A DNA stretch of 64,000 nucleotides, from the NCBI RefSeq assembly GCF_018987265.1, contig NZ_CP076853.1:4208501-4272500 (forward strand), in the 5' to 3' direction. Each line of letters opens with the position of its first letter. Positions within the stretch are counted from its first letter, which is position 1. This DNA is from Rhizobium sp. WYJ-E13 (GTDB taxonomy: Bacteria; Pseudomonadota; Alphaproteobacteria; Rhizobiales; Rhizobiaceae). The notes beneath the pieces are model-generated. The model had not been told where the DNA came from, made no database searches, and saw only the letters and a list, made by a program, of their open reading frames with translations. A program made the position numbers and the translations under genes. Shown here one piece after another: positions 1 to 8,753 of the stretch.

Positions 1-1
1 A

Positions 2-46
2 TTCCTGAGCATTCTGCGGGCGAACGCGTTGTGCCCCAAGGAATGA
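2..46 (+). CDS. C-terminal tail of an upstream gene (possibly cpaA), partial
   Basis: An open frame enters from the left edge and stops with TGA at 44-46, three bases before the cpaB start. In Tad loci the gene before cpaB is usually the prepilin peptidase cpaA, so this may be its last 14 codons. The fragment is too short to identify, and frame 1 is also open here, so the assignment rests only on position. Confidence 0.3.
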   Translation, partial: FLSILRANALCPKE

Positions 47-49
47 TCG

Positions 50-865
50 ATGAGACCGGCCCGCCTTATTATTCTAGCTGTCGCCGTGGTGGCAGCCGGC
101 CTTGCCGGTCTTCTTGCCATGAACATGGCCGGTAGTGGCGGTGTCGTGACGAAGGTCCAATCCGTCATCGAGAAAGAGCCGACCGTCAACGTGCTGGTCT
201 CCAGCGCCAATCTTCCCGTCGGTGCAAGGCTGGGCGAGAATTCCGTCCACTGGATGGCCTGGCCTCAGAATGGCGTTGTCCAGGGCTTCATCACCGAGAC
301 CGATCGGCCGGACGCCATCAAGGATCTGCAGGGCGCAGTCGTGCGCTTGCCCGTCTTCGAAGGCGAGCCGATCCGTCCGGAAAAGGTCGCCGATTCCAAC
401 AGCCGTATCCTGTCTTCGCTGCTGCCGGCCGGCAAGCGCGCCGTGGCGACCGAAATCTCCGTTGCGACCGGCGCCGGCGGCTTCATCCTCCCCAATGACC
501 GCGTTGACGTCATCATGGTGCGCAAGGGGCAGGGCACGGACAAATACATAACCGAAACCGTGCTGAGCAATGTTCGCGTTCTCGCCATCGATCAGCAGAT
601 CGAAGAGAAGGAAGACGGCACCAAGGCGGCAGTCGGCACCACTGCGACGCTGGAACTGACCCCCGACCAGACCAAGGTTCTGGCCGTCGCCCAGCAGATG
701 GCCGATCGCCTTTCCCTTGCCCTGCGCTCGGTCGCCGACGCGCAGGAGCAGGATACCAGCGCGGCAGACTATCTGCTGAGCGGCGATAACGGCAGCGCAA
801 TCATCCAGGTCATCAAGTCCGGCTCCGTCGTCACGGATGCCACCGGCTCAGTGAAGCCGGAGTAA
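50..865 (+). CDS. cpaB: Flp pilus assembly protein CpaB (RcpC/CpaB family)
   Basis: This 271-residue protein has one N-terminal membrane segment at about residues 5-25, followed by a SAF-like/RcpC periplasmic region starting with NVLVSSANLPVGARL and containing LPAGKRAVATEISVATGAGG and LPNDRVDVIMV, which are typical of CpaB. The family works in the periplasm with the CpaC secretin in Tad pilus assembly. AAGGA lies just before the ATG. It is the first complete gene of the operon, and cpaC follows after five bases. Length and content are normal for the family. Confidence 0.93.
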   Translation: MRPARLIILAVAVVAAGLAGLLAMNMAGSGGVVTKVQSVIEKEPTVNVLVSSANLPVGARLGENSVHWMAWPQNGVVQGFITETDRPDAIKDLQGAVVRLPVFEGEPIRPEKVADSNSRILSSLLPAGKRAVATEISVATGAGGFILPNDRVDVIMVRKGQGTDKYITETVLSNVRVLAIDQQIEEKEDGTKAAVGTTATLELTPDQTKVLAVAQQMADRLSLALRSVADAQEQDTSAADYLLSGDNGSAIIQVIKSGSVVTDATGSVKPE

Positions 866-870
866 GGGAA

Positions 871-2382
871 ATGCAGATGGGCAACTCAAAACAGCGCACC
901 AGGCTTTTCCTGACCGGCTGCCTGTCTTTGGCAATGGCGGCGACGGGCGTTACACCGCTTTCCTTTCATGCGCCCTTCGACGTGAAGCAGGCCAATGCCG
1001 GCTCGGAAAGCCTCATCCGCATTTCGCAAAGCGGTCCCGGTGCGCATCGCCGCCTGAAGCTCGGCCTCAACAAGGCTGTTGTCGTCGACCTGCCGGAAGA
1101 CGCGCATGACATTCTCGTTTCCGATCCGAGCATGGCCGATGCGGTGACCCGCACCTCGCGGCGCATCTATTTGTTCGGCAAGAAGGTCGGGCAGACTAAC
1201 ATCTTCGTTTTCGGCGCCAGCGGCGAGGAGGTCGTCAGCCTCGATATCGAGATCGAGCGCGATGTCTCCGGTCTCGAGACCAATCTGCGCCGCTTCATCC
1301 CCGACTCCGCGATCAAAGTCGAGATCGTCTCCGACAATATCGTTCTGACGGGTACCGTCAGAACGCCGCAGGATGCGACCCAGGCAGCCTCGCTTGCCGA
1401 AGCCTTCCTGAAAGGCGGCGAAGCCACGACGCGCACCGAGACTGCCTCCGGCACGGGGGGCGACAGTGCGGTTGCGCTGTTTGCCGAAAACCGCCAGGTC
1501 TCCCAGGTCGTCAACCTCCTGAAGATCGAGGGCGAAGACCAGGTCACGCTCAAGGTCACGATCGCCGAGGTTCGCCGTGAAGTCCTGAAACAGCTTGGTT
1601 TCGACAATCTCGTCACCAATTCCTCGGGCATGACGGTCGCCCAGCTCGGCAGCCCATCGGCCGATAGCGCCACATCCGTCGTCGGCGGCGGCCTTGCCGC
1701 ACTCTTCAAGAACTCGATCGGCAAATACGATATTTCGACCTATCTGAATGCGCTGGAACAGGGAAAGGTCGTCCGCACGCTGGCCGAGCCGACGCTGACG
1801 GCGATCTCTGGCCAGGCTGCGACCTTCAATTCCGGCGGCCAGGTTCTCTATTCGACGACGGACAATAACGGCAACGTCACGGTCGTTCCCTACAATTACG
1901 GTATCAATCTGGCTTTCAAGCCGGTGGTCCTGTCTTCCGGCCGCATCGCGCTGCAGATCAAGACCAATGTTTCCGAACCGGCACCCTCGGTATCGGGCGC
2001 AGCGCCGACCTATCAGCGCCGTTCGGCCGAAACTTCGGTCGAACTTCCCTCGGGTGGTTCGATCGCTCTTGCAGGCCTCATCCGCGACAATATCTCCCAG
2101 ACGATGAACGGCACGCCCGGCGTCTCGAAACTCCCGCTTCTCGGCACGCTCTTCCGCCAGAAGGGGGTCGAACGCCAGGAAACGGAGCTCGTCATCATCG
2201 CGACGCCCTATCTGGTGCGTCCGGTGGCGCGCAATCAGCTCAATCGGCCTGACGATAATTTCAGCCCGGCCAATGATGCGTCCGCCTTCTTCATGAACCG
2301 CGTCAACAAGGTTTACGGCAGCTCTCAGGCGCCGGTTGCCGATGCGCAGTTCCACGGTTCCATCGGATTTATCTACAAATGA
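871..2382 (+). CDS. cpaC: Tad pilus secretin CpaC (RcpA)
   Basis: This 503-residue outer-membrane secretin forms the channel for the Flp/Tad pilus. A signal sequence covers about residues 1-42. The pilus-secretin N-terminal domain follows (about 58-125, with NKAVVVDLPEDAHDILVSDP), then a BON-like segment and the C-terminal secretin domain (about 240-450), including VELPSGGSIALAGLIRDN and the near-terminal ELVIIATPYLV. Two in-frame ATGs lie at 871 and 877; AAGGGAA is better spaced for 877, so the true start may be two codons later. The stop overlaps the earliest possible cpaD ATG, which suggests translational coupling. Confidence 0.94.
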   Translation: MQMGNSKQRTRLFLTGCLSLAMAATGVTPLSFHAPFDVKQANAGSESLIRISQSGPGAHRRLKLGLNKAVVVDLPEDAHDILVSDPSMADAVTRTSRRIYLFGKKVGQTNIFVFGASGEEVVSLDIEIERDVSGLETNLRRFIPDSAIKVEIVSDNIVLTGTVRTPQDATQAASLAEAFLKGGEATTRTETASGTGGDSAVALFAENRQVSQVVNLLKIEGEDQVTLKVTIAEVRREVLKQLGFDNLVTNSSGMTVAQLGSPSADSATSVVGGGLAALFKNSIGKYDISTYLNALEQGKVVRTLAEPTLTAISGQAATFNSGGQVLYSTTDNNGNVTVVPYNYGINLAFKPVVLSSGRIALQIKTNVSEPAPSVSGAAPTYQRRSAETSVELPSGGSIALAGLIRDNISQTMNGTPGVSKLPLLGTLFRQKGVERQETELVIIATPYLVRPVARNQLNRPDDNFSPANDASAFFMNRVNKVYGSSQAPVADAQFHGSIGFIYK

Positions 2383-2402
2383 GCGGGGCACGATCTGAAC
2401 CG

Positions 2403-3131
2403 ATGAAAACGAACAGAAATCAGGCGATGGCCCTTTGGAGCGCGAAACATTCCCGCACGACGAAGCCTCTGCTCGTTGCTGCATCGCTCGCCGTTGCAAT
2501 CCTTTCCGGCTGTGCCGGCCCGCGCGATCAGTTGACGACCGGCGGTATTCCCGACGATTACCGGGAGCGCCATCCCATCGTCGTGACGGAAGCCGAACAG
2601 ACGGTAGACATTCCCGTCGCCTCCAGCGATCGCCGCCTATCGATCGCCCAGCGCGAGTTGATCCGTGGTTTTGCGCAAAATTACGTGTCACGCGCCTCCG
2701 GCCCGGTCTATATCCTGTCTCCCGAGGGGTCGGCGAATGCAGGAGCGGCCCGCGCCTTGCGCAGCCAGGTTCGTGCCGAACTTGCTTCGCGCGGCATTGC
2801 CAGCAGCAGGATCATCAATACGTCCTATGCGGCAACCGGCCTTCTCGATGCCGCGCCGATACGCTTGAGCTTCACCGGTACGACGGCGGTAACGACCCAG
2901 TGCGGCCAATGGCCGAAGGATATCTCTACCGATTTCACGAACCAGAATTACTACAATTTCGGTTGTGCCTCGCAGAACAACCTCGCCGCCCAGGTCGCCA
3001 ATCCGGAAGATTTCGTCGCTCCGCGCGGCATGACCCCGATCGACGCAGAGCGGCGCAATCAGGCGATCCAGGAATACCGGACGACGACGTCCACGATCGA
3101 GGACGTCGATTCCGGCCAGACCGGTTTCTGA
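2403..3131 (+). CDS. cpaD: Tad pilus lipoprotein CpaD
   Basis: This is a CpaD-family pilus biogenesis lipoprotein. The N-terminus is basic and hydrophobic and ends in a lipobox, LSGC, at about residue 37, so it should be an outer-membrane-anchored periplasmic protein. The body contains the CpaD-type QCGQWPKD and the NYYNFGCASQNNLAAQVANP element before the C-terminus. An alternative ATG at 2379 overlaps the cpaC stop (ATGA) and would add eight residues; I prefer 2403 because it gives a more usual signal peptide, but neither start has a strong ribosome site. Confidence 0.9.
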   Translation: MKTNRNQAMALWSAKHSRTTKPLLVAASLAVAILSGCAGPRDQLTTGGIPDDYRERHPIVVTEAEQTVDIPVASSDRRLSIAQRELIRGFAQNYVSRASGPVYILSPEGSANAGAARALRSQVRAELASRGIASSRIINTSYAATGLLDAAPIRLSFTGTTAVTTQCGQWPKDISTDFTNQNYYNFGCASQNNLAAQVANPEDFVAPRGMTPIDAERRNQAIQEYRTTTSTIEDVDSGQTGF

Positions 3132-3148
3132 TCAGGCGGGATGGAACG

Positions 3149-4426
3149 ATGAGCACTGTCGACTACGAGATCAGGAATACCAGCGAGCTCCGCCATGCCG
3201 AAGAGGCGATGCGCATGGGAGAACTGGAAAACATGCGGCCGCTGCCGCGCATCTCCGTTCATGCCTTCTGCGAAAGCGAGGGATTGCAGCGGGTCATGGA
3301 GCGCTGTGCCAATGACCGGCGCATGTCGAAAGTCAGTCTGCGCATCACCAGCGGCGGCACGGCCGCCGCTGCGAACATGTTCTCCGGCGCACCCACACCG
3401 AACCTGATCATCCTCGAGACCAGGGCGAACCCGGCCAGCCTGCTTGCCGAACTCGCGCCGCTCGCCGCCGTCTGCGATCCCTCGACCAAGGTCATCATCA
3501 TCGGTTACTACAACGACATCAGTCTCTACCGCGATCTGATCCGTAACGGCATTTCCGAATATATGGTCCAGCCCATCGCCATGCCCGACATCATGGGGGC
3601 GATGGCGGCAATCTTCGTCGATCCGGAAGCCGAGCCGCTTGGTCGCAGCATCGCCTTTATCGGCGCCAAGGGCGGGGTCGGCGCATCGACCGTTGCTCAT
3701 AATTGCGCCTTCGGCATCTCGAACCTGTTCTCGACCGAGACGATCCTGGCCGATCTCGACCTGCCCTATGGCACGGCGAATATCGATTTCGATCAGGATC
3801 CGGCTCAGGGTATTGCCGAGGCCGTCTTTGCACCGGAGCGGCTTGATGAGGTTTTCCTCGATCGCCTGCTGACCAAGTGCTCGGAGCATCTTTCGCTGCT
3901 GGCCGCCCCCTCGCTGCTCGACCGCGCCTATGATTTCGAGGGCCAGGCCTTCCAGCCTGTCATGGATGTGCTGCAGCGCAGCGCGCCAGTCACGGTGCTC
4001 GACGTTCCGCATGCCTGGTCGGACTGGACCCGTTCGGTCCTGTCGAGTGCCGACGAAGTCGTTATCTGCGCGGTTCCCGATCTCGCCAACCTGCGCAATA
4101 CCAAGAACATGCTCGATGCGCTCCGCAAGATGCGCCCGAACGACAAGGCGCCGCATCTCATTCTTAATCAGGTCAGCATGCCAAAGCGGCCGGAAATCTC
4201 GATTTCCGATTTCTGCGAGCCGCTGGAAGTCGAACCGATTGCCATCATTCCCTTCGATATCGGTCTTTTCGGTAACGCCGCCAATAGCGGCCGGATGATT
4301 TCCGAGGTCGACCCGAAGTCGCCGACATCAGAGACTTTTTCGCAGATCTCGCACATCGTCACGGGACGAGTGGCGATCAAGAAATCCAGGAAGGGCGGCC
4401 TTCTCGGCCTTCTGAAGCGTAAGTGA
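3149..4426 (+). CDS. cpaE: Tad pilus ATPase-like CpaE (MinD/ParA family)
   Basis: This 425-residue protein has an atypical receiver-like N-terminal half (about 40-155, with KVIIIGYYNDISLYRDLIRNG) and a MinD/ParA-type domain. The deviant Walker A, GAKGGVGAST, is at residues 172-181, and LADLDLPYGTANIDFD follows. CpaE proteins help localise Tad assembly. The reading frame stays open far upstream through cpaD, but that part is a shadow; the ATG at 3149 lies 17 bases after the cpaD stop and begins the recognisable protein. The C-terminus is basic (KKSRKGG, LKRK). Confidence 0.92.
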   Translation: MSTVDYEIRNTSELRHAEEAMRMGELENMRPLPRISVHAFCESEGLQRVMERCANDRRMSKVSLRITSGGTAAAANMFSGAPTPNLIILETRANPASLLAELAPLAAVCDPSTKVIIIGYYNDISLYRDLIRNGISEYMVQPIAMPDIMGAMAAIFVDPEAEPLGRSIAFIGAKGGVGASTVAHNCAFGISNLFSTETILADLDLPYGTANIDFDQDPAQGIAEAVFAPERLDEVFLDRLLTKCSEHLSLLAAPSLLDRAYDFEGQAFQPVMDVLQRSAPVTVLDVPHAWSDWTRSVLSSADEVVICAVPDLANLRNTKNMLDALRKMRPNDKAPHLILNQVSMPKRPEISISDFCEPLEVEPIAIIPFDIGLFGNAANSGRMISEVDPKSPTSETFSQISHIVTGRVAIKKSRKGGLLGLLKRK

Positions 4427-4449
4427 ACGAGTAGAATTGGATCGGATCA

Positions 4450-5934
4450 ATGTTCGGAAAACGCGGAAATGAAGGTTTCGGAAAGGCCGGTGCCGGCGGT
4501 GTCGCCGCTCCGCCGCCGCCGATGCCCGCTGCCGCCCCGGCAGCGCCATCCGGTCCCGCGGTGTTCGTCGAGCCGTCGCGCGAACCTGTCCGCCAGCAGG
4601 TGGCGCCGCCGCCGATGCAGACGCCGCAGCGCAAGCGCCCCGCCCGCACGGACGAATATTACGATACCAAGGCGCAGGTTTTTTCCGCGCTGATCGATAC
4701 GATCGACCTCTCGCAGCTTTCCAAGCTGGATGGCGAAAGCGCGCGCGAGGAAATCCGCGATATCGTCAACGATATCATCACCATCAAGAATTTCGCGATG
4801 TCGATCTCCGAGCAGGAGGAGCTGCTCGAGGATATCTGCAACGACGTCCTGGGCTATGGTCCGCTCGAGCCGCTGCTGGCGCGTGACGATATTGCCGATA
4901 TCATGGTCAACGGCGCGGGCCAGACCTTCATCGAAGTCGGCGGTAAGACGATCGAATCCGAAATCCGTTTCCGCGACAATTCGCAGCTTCTGTCGATCTG
5001 CCAGCGCATCGTCAGCCAGGTCGGCCGCCGCGTCGATGAATCGAGCCCGATCTGCGACGCGCGCCTGCCCGATGGCTCGCGCGTCAACGTCATCGCGCCG
5101 CCGCTTTCCATCGATGGGCCGGCGCTCACCATCCGCAAATTCAAGAAAGATAAGCTGACGCTCGATCAGCTGGTCCGCTTCGGTGCGATCACGCCCGAAG
5201 GCGCAACCGTGCTGCAGATCATCGGCCGCGTCCGCTGCAACGTCATCATCTCGGGCGGCACGGGTTCGGGTAAGACGACGCTTCTGAACTGCCTGACGAA
5301 CTACATCGACCGCGACGAGCGCGTCATCACCTGCGAGGATACGGCCGAACTGCAGCTCCAGCAGCCGCATGTGGTGCGCCTGGAAACCCGCCCGCCGAAT
5401 ATCGAAGGCGAGGGCGAGATCACCATGCGCGACCTCGTCAAGAACTGCCTGCGCATGCGTCCCGAACGCATCATCGTCGGCGAAGTGCGCGGACCGGAGG
5501 TGTTCGACCTCCTCCAGGCCATGAACACCGGCCACGACGGCTCCATGGGCACTATCCACGCCAACAACCCACGTGAATGCCTGAGCCGCATGGAATCGAT
5601 GATCGCCATGGGCGGCTTCACCTTGCCGGCAAAGACCGTACGCGAGATCATCTCCTCCTCGATCGACGTCATCATCCAGGCACAGCGCCTGCGCGACGGT
5701 TCGCGCCGCATCACGCAGATCACCGAGGTGATCGGCATGGAAGGCGACGTCATCATCACTCAGGATCTGATGCGCTACGAGATCGAAGGCGAGGACGCGA
5801 GCGGCCGTCTGATCGGCCGTCACATGTCGACGGGTATAGGCAAGCCGCATTTCTGGGATCGCGCCCGCTATTACAACGAAGAAAAACGCCTCGCCGCCGC
5901 GCTCGACGAGATGGAATCGAAATCGAAGGATTGA
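4450..5934 (+). CDS. cpaF: Tad secretion ATPase CpaF (TadA)
   Basis: This 494-residue type II/IV secretion ATPase drives Flp pilus extension. A proline- and alanine-rich N-terminal tail (about 10-60) precedes the N-terminal domain and the GSPE ATPase core. Walker A is GGTGSGKTT at 269-277, followed by the Asp box (CEDTAELQLQ), the Walker B region (RIIVGEVRGPE) and the His box (GHDGSMGTIHANN). The protein acts on the cytoplasmic face and should work with TadB and TadC. The tadB ATG begins one base after the TGA, so the two are probably translationally coupled. Confidence 0.96.
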   Translation: MFGKRGNEGFGKAGAGGVAAPPPPMPAAAPAAPSGPAVFVEPSREPVRQQVAPPPMQTPQRKRPARTDEYYDTKAQVFSALIDTIDLSQLSKLDGESAREEIRDIVNDIITIKNFAMSISEQEELLEDICNDVLGYGPLEPLLARDDIADIMVNGAGQTFIEVGGKTIESEIRFRDNSQLLSICQRIVSQVGRRVDESSPICDARLPDGSRVNVIAPPLSIDGPALTIRKFKKDKLTLDQLVRFGAITPEGATVLQIIGRVRCNVIISGGTGSGKTTLLNCLTNYIDRDERVITCEDTAELQLQQPHVVRLETRPPNIEGEGEITMRDLVKNCLRMRPERIIVGEVRGPEVFDLLQAMNTGHDGSMGTIHANNPRECLSRMESMIAMGGFTLPAKTVREIISSSIDVIIQAQRLRDGSRRITQITEVIGMEGDVIITQDLMRYEIEGEDASGRLIGRHMSTGIGKPHFWDRARYYNEEKRLAAALDEMESKSKD

Positions 5935-5935
5935 G

Positions 5936-6943
5936 ATGTTCGGCATCGATCCGACAGTGCTGGCAATTATCGTCCTCGCAGCCGTTGCGGCGGCCGCAGT
6001 GAGCTATGCCGTATTGTTCTCGCGTATCGAGAGCGACAAGAAATCGGCAAGCCGCATCAACCGCGTCAAGTCGGCTGAAGTCGATCGCACCAAGGTCAAG
6101 GCCGCCCGCGACCGTGTGCAGGAATTGTCGAAGCGCCGCAAATCCGTGCAGGACAATCTCAAGGATCTCGAAAAGCGGCAGCACGAAAAGACCAAGAAAA
6201 CGCTGTCGCTGAAATCCCGCCTGGTGCAGGCGGGGCTGCCGATCACGCCCGTCCGCTTCTATCTTTTCAGCGCACTCTTCGCATTTGTGCTGCTGGTCTT
6301 GCTTTTCCTCGCCGGCGCATCGACACCGATCATGCTTGGTATTCCCGTGGCCGCAGGGCTTGGCCTGCCGCGCTGGGTGCTCGGCTTCCTCGTCTCGCGC
6401 CGCCAGAACAAGTTCCTCGACGAGTTTCCGAATGCGCTCGACGTCATCGTCCGCTCCATCCGCTCCGGTCTGCCACTGAACGATGCGATCCGCCTCGTTG
6501 CGACAGAGGGGGTCGAGCCCGTCAAGGGCGAATTCCGCCGTATCGTCGAATCGCAGCAGGTCGGCCTCAGCGTGCCCGAAGCCTGTGCCCGCATGACCAA
6601 TCAGATGCCGCTGCAGGAAGTCAATTTTTTCGCGATCGTCATCGCCATCCAGTCGCAGGCCGGCGGCAACCTGTCGGAAGCGATCGGCAACCTTTCCAAG
6701 GTGCTGCGCGACCGCAAGAAGATGAAGGCCAAGGTTAAGGCACTGTCGATGGAAGCCAAGGCGTCTGCCGTCATCATCGGCGCCCTTCCATTCATCGTTG
6801 CCACGCTCGTCTACCTGACGTCGCCGCAATACATGATGGTCCTGTTTACCGATCCGCGCGGCCACTTCATCATGGGCTTTTCGGCGGTCTGGATGTCGAT
6901 CGGCATCTTCGTGATGCGCAACATGATCAATTTCGATATCTAG
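5936..6943 (+). CDS. tadB: Tad pilus inner-membrane platform protein TadB
   Basis: This 335-residue protein carries a type II secretion F domain. An N-terminal membrane helix (about 5-24) leads into a highly charged cytoplasmic stretch with RDRVQELSKRRKSVQDNL. Paired helices around 95-145 follow, then the T2SSF core with VIVRSIRSGLPLNDAIRLV and GLSVPEACARM, and C-terminal helices. It forms the inner-membrane platform with TadC. It starts one base after cpaF and ends 15 bases before tadC. Confidence 0.93.
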   Translation: MFGIDPTVLAIIVLAAVAAAAVSYAVLFSRIESDKKSASRINRVKSAEVDRTKVKAARDRVQELSKRRKSVQDNLKDLEKRQHEKTKKTLSLKSRLVQAGLPITPVRFYLFSALFAFVLLVLLFLAGASTPIMLGIPVAAGLGLPRWVLGFLVSRRQNKFLDEFPNALDVIVRSIRSGLPLNDAIRLVATEGVEPVKGEFRRIVESQQVGLSVPEACARMTNQMPLQEVNFFAIVIAIQSQAGGNLSEAIGNLSKVLRDRKKMKAKVKALSMEAKASAVIIGALPFIVATLVYLTSPQYMMVLFTDPRGHFIMGFSAVWMSIGIFVMRNMINFDI

Positions 6944-6958
6944 CGGGAGCAGGGCAGC

Positions 6959-7942
6959 ATGTCGGAAGAACTCGCCGCAAGATTGACCGATCCCGCCATG
7001 ATCGTGGCGGTGCTCGTCGCCATCGCCGTCTTCGCCACCTTCTACACGCTTGCCGTTCCCTTTTTCGAGCGTGGCGATCTCAACAAGCGCATGAAGGCCG
7101 TCTCGACCGAGCGCGAGCAGATCCGCGCCCGCGAACGCGCCCGCCTGAATGCCGACGCCGGCGGCAAGGCCACGCTCAGAAGCCAGAACAACCGGCCCGT
7201 CCGCCAGATTGTCGAGCGTTTCAACCTGCGCAAGGCACTCGTCGACGACAACACGATGAACAAGTTGCGCGCCGCTGGTTTTCGCTCGGAAAACGCGTTG
7301 AACACTTTCCTCGTCGCGCGCTTTCTTCTGCCATTTCTCTTCCTGGCCGTTGCCGCCTTCTGGATGTTCGGTCTCGGCAACCTTGCCGACAAGGGCCTGC
7401 CGATACGGGTCTTCATCGTCATCGGCATCGCCTATGTCGGCTTCTATGCCCCAAACATCTATATCTCCAACCGGATGGGCAAGCGTCAGCACTCCATAAA
7501 GCGCGCCTGGCCGGATGCGCTGGACATGATGCTGATTTGCGTGGAATCGGGCATTTCCATCGAAGCAGCCATGCGCCGTGTTTCCGAAGAACTCGGCGAA
7601 CAGTCGCCGGCGCTCGCCGAAGAAATGGTGCTGACGACCGCTGAGCTCTCTTTCCTGCCGGATCGGCGCGTGGCGCTCGAAAACCTCGCGACCCGCACCC
7701 AGATCGATCTCGTCCGTTCCGTCACACAGGCGCTCATTCAGGCAGATCGCTACGGTACGCCCGTTGCGACGGCGCTGCGCGTGCTTGCGCAGGAAGGCCG
7801 CGACGAACGTATGAACGAGGCGGAAAAAAAGGCCGCTGCCCTGCCGCCGAAGCTGACCGTGCCGATGATCCTCTTCTTCCTGCCGGTCCTGATCGCCGTC
7901 ATCCTTGGTCCTGCCGGCATCCAGGTCGCCGACCGGTTCTGA
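6959..7942 (+). CDS. tadC: Tad pilus inner-membrane platform protein TadC
   Basis: This 327-residue protein is the second T2SSF-domain platform protein. It has an N-terminal helix (about 15-38), paired central helices (about 115-175), the T2SSF core with DMMLICVESGISIEAAMRRV and LVRSVTQALIQADRYGTP, and a last helix in LTVPMILFFLPVLIAVIL. GGGAGCAGGGCAGC precedes the ATG. It is the last gene of the pilus operon on this strand; no strong T-tailed terminator follows, and a LysE-type gene begins 177 bases later. Confidence 0.93.
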   Translation: MSEELAARLTDPAMIVAVLVAIAVFATFYTLAVPFFERGDLNKRMKAVSTEREQIRARERARLNADAGGKATLRSQNNRPVRQIVERFNLRKALVDDNTMNKLRAAGFRSENALNTFLVARFLLPFLFLAVAAFWMFGLGNLADKGLPIRVFIVIGIAYVGFYAPNIYISNRMGKRQHSIKRAWPDALDMMLICVESGISIEAAMRRVSEELGEQSPALAEEMVLTTAELSFLPDRRVALENLATRTQIDLVRSVTQALIQADRYGTPVATALRVLAQEGRDERMNEAEKKAAALPPKLTVPMILFFLPVLIAVILGPAGIQVADRF

Positions 7943-8119
7943 CGCTTGTCGCTATAAGGGAATCCGGCTAGCTTGCGCTTCCGCATAATTGGCGAAGCTG
8001 GGCCATAATCGGGAAGCACGAAAGTTTTTCGCCGCTCGCCTGCGCATCCCTCGATCATCAGGGCAATTCAGCGAAAATGTGCGGCGGTTTCGCGGGAAAC
8101 AAAGAGATGGAGTTTTGCC

Positions 8120-8752
8120 ATGTCGTCTCTCGGCATCTTTATCAGTATCATCAGTGCATTGATGATCGGCGCCATGAGCCCCGGTCCGAGTTTCGTTGTC
8201 GTCTCGCGCATTGCCATCTCCCGCTCCCGCTTTGATGGGCTCGCCGCAGCACTCGGTATGGGCGTCGGCGGCGTGACGTTCGCTATTCTCGCTCTCGCTG
8301 GTCTGACGGCGCTTCTCTCGCAGTTCGAGTGGCTCTATCTCGTGCTGAAGATCGCCGGCGGTGCCTATCTGATCTACATTGCTTTGGCGATCTGGAAGGG
8401 CGCCAGCGAACCGCTTGCGCTTTCAGGTGACATTACCGGCAAAAGCATGCCGGCGCGCAGTTTCACGGCGGCGATGCTGACGCAATTGAGCAACCCCAAA
8501 ACGATCGTCGTCTACGCCAGTATCTTTGCAGCACTCCTGCCGAAGACCGTGCCGGTGGAACTTTTGCTGGCGCTGCCGGTCGGTGTCTTCCTGGTCGAAG
8601 CGGGATGGTATGCGATCGTCGCGCTCGCTTTTTCGGCCCAGCACCCGCGCAGGGTCTATATTGCTGCCAAGGCCTGGATCGACAGGGCCGCAGGCGCGGT
8701 CATGGCCGGTCTCGGCCTGCGTCTCATCCTGTCCGGCTTGAGCGGCAAATAA
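8120..8752 (+). CDS. LysE/RhtB-family amino-acid exporter
   Basis: This 210-residue membrane protein has the six-helix layout of LysE/RhtB exporters. The N-terminal signature GAMSPGPSFVVVSR is at about 15-28, and KIAGGAYLIYIALAIWKG and LTQLSNPKTIVVYASIFAALLP are typical of the family. It should export an amino acid or similar metabolite across the inner membrane; the substrate cannot be read from sequence. A weak GGAG lies in front of the ATG. It ends one base before the converging tadD stop and interrupts the pilus gene set without an obvious functional link. Confidence 0.88.
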   Translation: MSSLGIFISIISALMIGAMSPGPSFVVVSRIAISRSRFDGLAAALGMGVGGVTFAILALAGLTALLSQFEWLYLVLKIAGGAYLIYIALAIWKGASEPLALSGDITGKSMPARSFTAAMLTQLSNPKTIVVYASIFAALLPKTVPVELLLALPVGVFLVEAGWYAIVALAFSAQHPRRVYIAAKAWIDRAAGAVMAGLGLRLILSGLSGK

Positions 8753-8753
8753 C

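Noticed and set aside
886..2691. Long open frames opposite cpaC, cpaF, tadB/tadC, pheS and lepA
   Set aside because: They are antisense shadows caused by high GC at third codon positions; their sequences are rich in Arg, Asp and Gly without family motifs.
2435..3148. Upstream extension of the cpaE reading frame by 238 codons
   Set aside because: It overlaps cpaD completely, is rich in arginine and proline as shadow frames are here, and CpaE similarity begins at 3149.
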